Assembly (NCBI GenBank): GCA_014155875.1
Contig: JACEFZ010011063.1
Span: 516,001-580,000 of the forward strand
Direction of reading: 5' to 3'
Source of the DNA: Cepaea nemoralis
Lineage: Eukaryota; Mollusca; Gastropoda; Stylommatophora; Helicidae
Length of the DNA stretch: 64,000 nt
In this document: positions 57,715 to 64,000 of the stretch, in pieces
Position numbering within the stretch: position 1 is the stretch's first letter
Layout: each line of letters starts with the position of its first letter
The notes under the pieces: generated by a model
Told to the model about the DNA's origin: nothing
Databases searched by the model: none
The model's input: the letters and a program-made list of their open reading frames with translations, nothing else
Made by a program: the position numbers and the translations under genes

Positions 57715-57726
57715 AAACATGAGACG

Positions 57727-58158
57727 ATGATGTTACTGATCACAATCCACCGTTAATGTCCGCCAGGTGGACATGATGATGTTGTTGATCACAATCCACC
57801 GTTAATGTCCGCCAGGTGGACATGATGTTGTTACTGATCACAATCCACCGTTAATGTCCGCCAGGTGGACATGATGATGTTGTTGATCACAATCCACCGT
57901 TAATGTCCGCTAGGTGGACATGATGATGTTACTGATCACAATCCACCGTTAATGTCCGCTAGGTGGACATGATGTTGTTACTGATCACAATCCACCGTTA
58001 ATGTCCGCCAGGTGGACATGATGTTGTTACTGATCACAATCCACCGTTAATGTCCGCCAGGTGGACATGATGTTGTTACTGATCACAATCCACCGTTAAT
58101 GTCCGCCAGGTGGACATGATGATGTTACTGATCACAATCCACCGTTAATGTCCGCTAG
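57727..58158 (+). repeat. 49-bp tandem repeat containing splice acceptor copies
   Basis: Nine units have anchors (CAATCC) at 57743, 57792, 57841, 57890, 57939, 57988, 58037, 58086 and 58135. Each holds ACTGATCACAATCCACCGTT, AATGTCCGCCAG or AATGTCCGCTAG, and GTGGACATGATG. The last unit runs directly into the serpin exon at 58159, so the unit equals the intron's final ~37 bp plus the first 12 exon bases. Confidence 0.95.
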
Positions 58159-58303
58159 GTGGACATGATGACAGACGTGAGACTTGTCATGTGGAAGAGG
58201 GATGACAAGCTCAAAGTGGATGTGGTGGAGGTTGCACTCAAAGGCAGAAATCTGGGGTTCTACGTGGTTCTCCCACACAAGGATCGTGGACTGATGGATG
58301 TGG
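58159..58303 (+). CDS. Serpin-like gene, exon encoding Met-Met to s3B region
   Basis: The acceptor GTCCGCTAG|GTGGACATG gives phase 0, consistent with the previous exon; the donor is GTGG|GTAAGT (phase 1). 48 codons: VDMMTDVRLVMWKRDDKLKV, then DVVEVALKGRNLGFYVVLPH and KDRGLMDV. This fits the serpin VPMM pair, a 17-residue strand/loop, then the VxxLPYKGxxLSMxIxLP block. An alternative acceptor at 58174 would put the reading out of phase and lose the Met-Met pair. The reactive-centre loop must lie downstream of the window. Confidence 0.85.
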
Positions 58304-58377
58304 GTAAGTCTCACCTGAGTATTGTCCCGTAACTAATGGATGTGGGTTAGTCTCACCTGTATATTGTCTCATAACAG
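58294..58377 (+). repeat. 42-bp duplication of the exon 3' end and donor
   Basis: ATGGATGTGGGTAAGTCTCA (from 58294) is repeated 42 bp later as ATGGATGTGGGTTAGTCTCA (from 58336). The downstream copy has the donor GTAAGT changed to GTTAGT. Confidence 0.85.
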
Positions 58378-58542
58378 CACAATGTGAATTATATCCATAT
58401 GAGTGCTTTCCCAAGACGCTTTCATGAACCCGGAGTCCTTCTTCAGGTGTCCATGTATCCACACAGAGAATTGGAAAACAGTTACAAGTAATTTGCAAAC
58501 ATTCACTAAATGCTGCATGCGCAAAGCAGAAGGAATAAAATG

Positions 58543-58677
58543 GCAATGTGGAGCTCATGGAGGGAACTAGACAAATACCAGTGAACCAATGTGGAGCTCA
58601 TGGAGGGAACTAGACAAATAAAAGCGAACCAATGTGGAACTCATGGAGGGAAATAGACAAATACCAGTGAACCAAGA
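58543..58677 (+). repeat. ~46-bp tandem repeat, 3 units
   Basis: Units contain AATGTGGAGCTCATGGAGGG and AACTAGACAAATACCAGTGA, with small changes. Confidence 0.85.
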
Positions 58678-59352
58678 GGTGAAGACCAGGTGCTGGTGCG
58701 GGATGGGACATGCATTGTGAAAATCCGAGAATTGTATAACTAGACAAACCTAGCTTTGGAACCTACATGGCAAAATAAATAGATATGGAATAGAGAGGAA
58801 AAGCAGCGGCTGCAGCAGGATATAACAATATGAAATGGAAACAAATAGGTATTTTAAATTCCTGCGAGAAAAAACGAACTAAACATTAACAAACGTTGCA
58901 CATACCTTACAAGGAGATCCACGTGTCGCGAAATACAGGTGAAAAATCCGAAATCAGAAGCACTCAATAAATATAAAAAAATGAATAATAAAATAAGATA
59001 AAATACACACGAACGTATACAATACGACACACAGACGTTTCGATTCTAAGAATCTTTGTCAATGACAACACAGATAGCTGACGACAAAAACACAAACACA
59101 CGACCTATCACTTATAGTGCACAAACTGATAATTCCACGTGGGGCAGAAAATGTGACTATGGCCAGCTGCGAAAACGCGTGGCGCAGAATTGAAAATGGG
59201 TTGCCAAAAAGGATTTGAGTAGCCAAAAATATGTGAACAGTCTGCTATGGAAACATAGAAATGTGGGGACATTTAAGTCTAGATATCGCGGGGGGGGGGG
59301 GGGGGGACAGCACGGTAATAGGTAGTGTAAACAATTGAGGAAGATGCCACAG

Positions 59353-60371
59353 TTATACTGTAGCGTCCACGACAGTATTAATTCCTGTCGGGTGGATGCA
59401 TCCCAGATTGTTGATTAGCTGGCATTCAATTCTAAGTCTGACACAGCTATTTGAGAAGCAGGGTTTTAATGCGGTGACACATGCATCGTCGGCTCCATTG
59501 TGGTTGGAGGAATTGAAATGGTTGGGGACAGGTTTGTCAGCGCCCTGATTGATGTCTCTGAGGTGTTCTCTAAAACGATCCGCAAGACGTCTGCCCGTTT
59601 GGCCAATGTATTTCATGTCACATCGTTTGCAGATGATAACATAAATCAGATTGCGGGATGTGCAGGTGAAAGAATCTTTCAAGGTGAAGGTGCCTCGGGG
59701 AAATGCAATTTCTGGTGTCTGAACAACGTATGGGCATGTCAGACAGTTCCTACGATGGCATTCGAAGGTGCCCACGGATGAAGTAACCGTGGGGAGGCGA
59801 CTGTGCACAAGGTGGTCTCTGAGGCTCTGGTTACGGCGGAAAATTACCCTGGGGCCATTTGAGAATACCTCACGAGTGGTAGGATCCGATTCCAAGATGG
59901 ACCAGTGTCTCAGGAAAATGTGCTTGATGGCATAGGCATGTGGATGGAAGGTGAGGATAAGCTTGGGCTCATTGTTCTGAGGTCGCGTATGCTTGGCGAG
60001 GGACATTTCCCGCGAGACCTGGGTTATGCGACAGAGAGCTGTCGACAAGACGTCCTCTGGGTAGGACCGTCTGCGGAAAAAGTCCAGCATTTCGTGGGCT
60101 CTCTCGAGGAAGTCATTATCATCCTGACAGATGCGACGAAGGCGGAGTAGCTGGGAATATGGGATGGAATCTTTGCAGCTTTTGGGGTGGGATGAGCTGT
60201 ACAGGAGGAAACCGTGAGCATCAGTAGGTTTATAGTACACGGAGGTCGTGAGGCCTGTAGAGTTTAACTTAATGGTGGTGTCAAGAAAATTGACAGAGGT
60301 GGTGGAAATTTCTGAGGTGAATTGGATCGATGGATGGAAGTTCTTGACATAATTAATGAACCGGTTCAGTT
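59353..60371 (-). pseudogene. Penelope-like ORF, partial minus-strand copy (RT C-terminus and GIY-YIG)
   Basis: The frame from 60371 downwards starts within the RT after the catalytic box (LNRFINYVKNFHPSIQF) and runs through the linker to the GIY-YIG endonuclease domain (NLIYVIICKRCDMKYIGQTG, then RLADRFREHL) and a stop at 59353. The first ~27 codons of the open frame (to 60453) come from antisense of the other copy. It is nearly identical to the plus-strand copy; one replacement noted is Leu for Phe in the RRxADRF motif. Confidence 0.88.
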
Positions 60372-60384
60372 TCTGCCTGCTCGT

Positions 60385-61889
60385 GCCCGACTGAACTGAT
60401 CTCAGCGTTTCTTGACAGGATTTTCCAACCTCTAGTTGCGAATCTCCCGTCATACATCAAGGATACAACGCATGCGTTACTTTCATTCAACTCTCTCCAA
60501 CTGACTCCTGGGAACACATACAGACTATTCCTAATAGATGTATGTTCCCTCTATACCTCCATTCCTCACGCTGATGGCCTCAGGGCGCTACAGTTCTTTC
60601 TGGATCAACGCACAGATCAAGCCATCCCTACACGCACACTTGTGAGACTCGCTGAATTGGTCCTCACCAACAATTCCTTTGAGTTCAATGGCCACTACTT
60701 TGAACAAATCAGCGGTGTCGCCATGGGCACTAAAATGGGACCCAGCTACGCATGTGTATTTATGGGACATCTGGAACACCAGATTGAACTCAGCTATGAT
60801 GGTCTTCTCCCTTCTTTTTACCGACGCTACATCGATGACGGCATAGGTCTCACTGACATGTCGGAGGCGGAACTGAACCGGTTCATTAATTATGTCAAGA
60901 ACTTCCATCCATCGATCCAATTCACCTCAGAAATTTCCACCACCTCTGTCAATTTTCTTGACACCACCATTAAGTTAAACTCTACAGGCCTCACGACCTC
61001 CGTGTACTATAAACCTACTGATGCTCACGGTTTCCTCCTGTACAGCTCATCCCACCCCAAAAGCTGCAAAGATTCCATCCCATATTCCCAGCTACTCCGC
61101 CTTCGTCGCATCTGTCAGGATGATAATGACTTCCTCGAGAGAGCCCACGAAATGCTGGACTTTTTCCGCAGACGGTCCTACCCAGAGGACGTCTTGTCGA
61201 CAGCTCTCTGTCGCATAACCCAGGTCTCGCGGGAAATGTCCCTCGCCAAGCATACGCGACCTCAGAACAATGAGCCCAAGCTTATCCTCACCTTCCATCC
61301 ACATGCCTATGCCATCAAGCACATTTTCCTGAGACACTGGTCCATCTTGGAATCGGATCCTACCACTCGTGAGGTATTCTCAAATGGCCCCAGGGTAATT
61401 TTCCGCCGTAACCAGAGCCTCAGAGACCACCTTGTGCACAGTCGCCTCCCCACGGTTACTTCATCCGTGGGCACCTTCGAATGCCATCGTAGGAACTGTC
61501 TGACATGCCCATACGTTGTTCAGACACCAGAAATTGCATTTCCCCGAGGCACCTTCACCTTGAAAGATTCTTTCACCTGCACATCCCGCAATCTGATTTA
61601 TGTTATCATCTGCAAACGATGTGACATGAAATACATTGGCCAAACGGGCAGACGTTTTGCGGATCGTTTTAGAGAACACCTCAGAGACATCAATCAGGGC
61701 GCTGACAAACCTGTCCCCAACCATTTCAATTCCTCTAACCACAATGGAGCCGACGATGCATGTGTCACCGCATTAAAACCCTGCTTCTCAAATAGCTGTG
61801 TCAGACTTAGAATTGAATGCCAGCTAATCAACAATCTGGGATGCATCCACCCGACAGGAATTAATACTGTCGTGGACGCTACAGTATAA
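60385..61889 (+). pseudogene. Penelope-like RT with GIY-YIG endonuclease, 5'-truncated
   Basis: Sequence homologous to the RT N-terminal region is readable from 60385 (TELISAFLDRIFQPLVANLP, FLIDVCSLYTSIPHADG) and stays open to the stop at 61887-61889, with the first Met at 60642. The domains in order are RT with GVAMGTKMGPSYACVFMG and YRRYIDDGIGL (catalytic YIDD near 60830), a thumb, a Cys-containing linker (CHRRNCLTCPYV), and GIY-YIG nuclease with LIYVIICKRCDMKYIGQTGR. No frameshift is seen after 60385. The 5' part of the ORF is missing, so I call it incomplete, but the catalytic regions look intact. Confidence 0.88.
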
Positions 61890-62187
61890 CTGTGGCATCT
61901 TCCCCAATTGTTTACACTACCTATTACCGTGCTGTCCCCCCCCCCCCCCCCGCGATATCTAGACTTAATTGTCCCCACATTTCTATGTTTCCATAGCAGA
62001 CTGTTCACATATTTTTGGCTACTCAAATCCTTTTTGGCAACCCATTTTCAATTCTGCGCCACAGCGTTTTCGCAGCTGGCCATAGTCACATTTTCTGCCC
62101 CACAGTGGAATTATCAGGTTGTGCACTATAAGTGATAGGTCGTGTGTTTGTGTTTGTCGTTGTTGTCGTCAGCTATCTGTGTTGTCA

Positions 62188-62216
62188 TTGACAAAGATTC
62201 TTAGAATCGAAACGTC
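62188..62216 (+). ncRNA. Hammerhead-ribozyme-like motif of the Penelope element
   Basis: TTGACAAA is followed by a GATTC-TTA-GAATC hairpin and GAAACGTC, the layout of a hammerhead core (CUGANGA, stem II, GAAA). The first core box is degenerate. The mirror copy is at about 59034-59062 on the minus strand. Hammerheads are established in Penelope-like elements; activity here is doubtful. Confidence 0.35.
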
Positions 62217-62431
62217 TGTGTGTCGTATTGTATAGCGTTCGTGTGTATTTTATCTTATTTTATTATTCATTTTTTTATATTTATTGAGTGCTTCTGATTT
62301 CGGATTTTTCACCTGTATTTCGCGACACGTGGATCTCCTTGTAAGGTATGTGCAACGTTTGTTAATGTTTAGTTCGTTTTTTCTCGCAGGAATTTAAAAT
62401 ACCTATTTGTTTCCATTTCAAAATAAATAGA

Positions 62432-62869
62432 GGACGACATAAACTCCAGGTACAAGAGAAGCTGAAGCAGAAATGAACACTATTGGAAGGACACAGGGCT
62501 GTATCAGATAGCTAAAGATAGGCGGGGAAGGGGAAGGGGGAGGGGGGAGGTTGGAGTGAGTAGTGTGTTGTGCGCCAGGGCTCTCCGTGCTACAATGTGT
62601 TGTCTTACATGGCTGAACAATTACACTGGCTGTCTTATCTGTCAGTGTATCAATGACTGGTACTGCCTCCTTGTTGCTCGTCATTTCATCATCTGGTACG
62701 TTTTATTCAGAATTCGTTAAATGCATTTCATATCATATGTTTTAATGGTTATGCTCTTCTTAATTCAAAGTATCCATGATTGGAATTCATAGGGGGGTAC
62801 TGGTAAGAAGAATATGTTCAGCAGTTCTTTGGTGTTTTAATGTTTCCCTGTTTAATGTGCACTAATTGT
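62432..62869. other. Unassigned spacer
   Basis: Non-coding; includes a G-rich stretch (GGGGAAGGGGAAGGGGGAGG, 62524-62543) that could form a quadruplex. No serpin exon is recognised here. Confidence 0.45.
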
Positions 62870-64000
62870 AGACCCCATGTGGCGGCTGACATGTTACAGT
62901 GTACTGAGACTCCACGTGGCGGTTGACATGTTACTGTGTACTGGAGACTCCACGTGGCGGTTGACATGTTACAGTGTACTAGAGACTCCACGTGGCGGTT
63001 GACATGTTACAGTGTACTGGAGACTCCACGTGGCGGTTGACATGTTACTGTGTACTGGAGACTCCACGTGGCGGTTGACATGTTACAGTGTACTGGAGAC
63101 TCCACGTGGCTGTTGACATGTTACTGTGTACTGGAGACTCCACGTGGCGGTTGACATGTTACAGTGTACTGGAGACTCCACGTGGTGGTTGACATGTTAC
63201 AATGTACTGGAGACTCCACGTGGCGGTTGACATGTTACAGTGTACTGGAGACTCCACGTGGCGGTTGACATGTTACAGTGTACTGGAGACTCCATGTGGC
63301 GGTTGACATGTTACTGTGTACTGGAGACTCCACGTGGCTGTTGACATGTACAGTGTACTGGAGACTTCACGTGACGGCTGACATGTTACAGTGTACTGGA
63401 GACTCCACGTGGCGGCTGACATGTTACAGTGTACTGGAGACTCTACGTGGCGGTTGACATGTTACAGTCTACTGGAGACTCCACGTGGCGGTTGACATGT
63501 TACAGTGTACTGGAGACTCCACGTGGCGGCTGACATGTTACAGTGTACTGGAGACTCCACGTGGCGGTTGACATGTTACAGTGTACTGGAGACTCCACGT
63601 GGCGGTTGACATGTTACAGTGTACTGGTGACTCCACGTGGCGGTTGACATGTTACAGTCTACTGGAGACTCCACGTGGCGGTTGACATGTTACAGTGTAC
63701 TGGAGACTCCACGTGGCGGCTGACATGTTACAGTATACTGGAGACTCCACGTGGCTGTTGACATGTTACAGTGTACTGGAGACTCCACGTGGCGGTTGAC
63801 ATGTTACAGTGTACTGGAGACTCCACGTGGCGGTTGACATGTTACTGTGTACTGGAGACTCCACGTGGCTGTTGACATGTTACAGTGTACTGGAGACTCC
63901 ACGTGGCGGTTGACATGTTACAGTGTACTGGAGACTCCACTTGGCGGTTGACATGTTACAGTGTACTGGAGACTCCACGTGGCGGTTGACATGTTACAGT
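62870..64000 (+). repeat. 38-bp minisatellite with a CACGTG in each unit
   Basis: About 29 units read ACTGGAGACTCCACGTGGCG then GTTGACATGTTACAGTGT, running to the window end. Variation is limited to a few sites (GCGG/GCTG, ACAG/ACTG). Nearly every unit holds the palindrome CCACGTGG. Confidence 0.97.

Larger units (their letters stand above)
58784..62418. mobile_element. Penelope-like element with inverted partial second copy
   Basis: Two copies lie head to head: a partial one on the minus strand (58831-60371) and a longer one on the plus strand (60380-62420). The inverted arms are 58831-60371 and 60871-62420, about 1.54 kb each, with a 499-bp loop. The whole is flanked by CAAAATAAATAGA at 58771-58783 and 62419-62431. 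An oppositely oriented partial copy is typical of Penelope-like elements. A G17 run at 59290-59306 and a C16 run at 61936-61951 are at mirror positions. Confidence 0.9.

Noticed and set aside
58175..58303. Serpin exon starting at the ACAG acceptor (58174)
   Set aside because: It would not be in phase with the exon at 32851-32987 and would drop the conserved Met-Met pair; the acceptor at 58158 fits both.
59500..59781. Plus-strand frames in the left Penelope arm (and mirror minus-strand frames in the right arm)
   Set aside because: They are antisense shadows of the RT/GIY-YIG frame.

Overview
This is eukaryotic nuclear DNA from a metazoan. The evidence is spliceosomal exons with GT/AG borders, several non-LTR and LTR retrotransposon groups, a Penelope-like element, tRNA-derived SINEs and a very high load of micro-, mini- and satellite DNA. 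A spiralian, probably molluscan, host is my inference from the repeat style; no taxon-specific gene is visible.

The only host gene I can support is a serpin-like gene on the + strand. It is seen as four short exons scattered over at least 41 kb: 17376-17508, 25847-26069, 32851-32987 and 58159-58303. Their phases chain correctly (0, 1, 0), and together they cover the serpin fold from the helix following the SPLS position to the strands after the Met-Met pair. The first and last exons of the gene are not in the window. The other ~63 kb is intron or flank filled by repeats.

Layout. 1-2.6 kb: C/A-rich and (CT)n composite repeat. 2.6-3.85 kb: truncated LINE. 3.9-8.3 kb: decayed Polinton/Maverick-like (F54H12-type) element with integrase, membrane protein, penton-like, core-like, major-capsid-like and protease genes, itself hit by a small RTE-like LINE. 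8.4-17.1 kb: 51-bp satellite containing a SINE and a Gypsy element with integrase before RT. 17.1-17.75 kb: first visible serpin exon between minisatellites. 17.8-20.8 kb: LINE. 21-25.8 kb: 33-bp minisatellite, microsatellites and a second composite repeat. 25.85 kb: serpin exon. 26.3-28.9 kb: LINE remains. 29.2-32.2 kb: 41-bp and 45-bp minisatellites. 32.4-33 kb: SINE and serpin exon. 33.9-39.5 kb: RTE-like LINE split by two solo LTRs. 40-45 kb: SINE fragment, tandem repeat and I-type LINE with RNase H. 45.1-57.4 kb: 106-bp satellite interrupted by a young 8.4-kb Gypsy element (47946-56334). 57.4-58.3 kb: SINE, 49-bp repeat and serpin exon. 58.8-62.4 kb: Penelope-like element with an inverted second copy. 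62.9-64 kb: 38-bp minisatellite.

The most striking observation is that the 106-bp satellite (about 37 copies) and the 49-bp array (9 copies) are tandem amplifications of the intron/exon border of the last visible serpin exon. The 106-bp unit carries the end of the intron, the acceptor position and about 50 nt of coding sequence. The 49-bp units keep an AG acceptor; the 106-bp units have GG there. The 106-bp array also has a six-monomer higher-order organisation.
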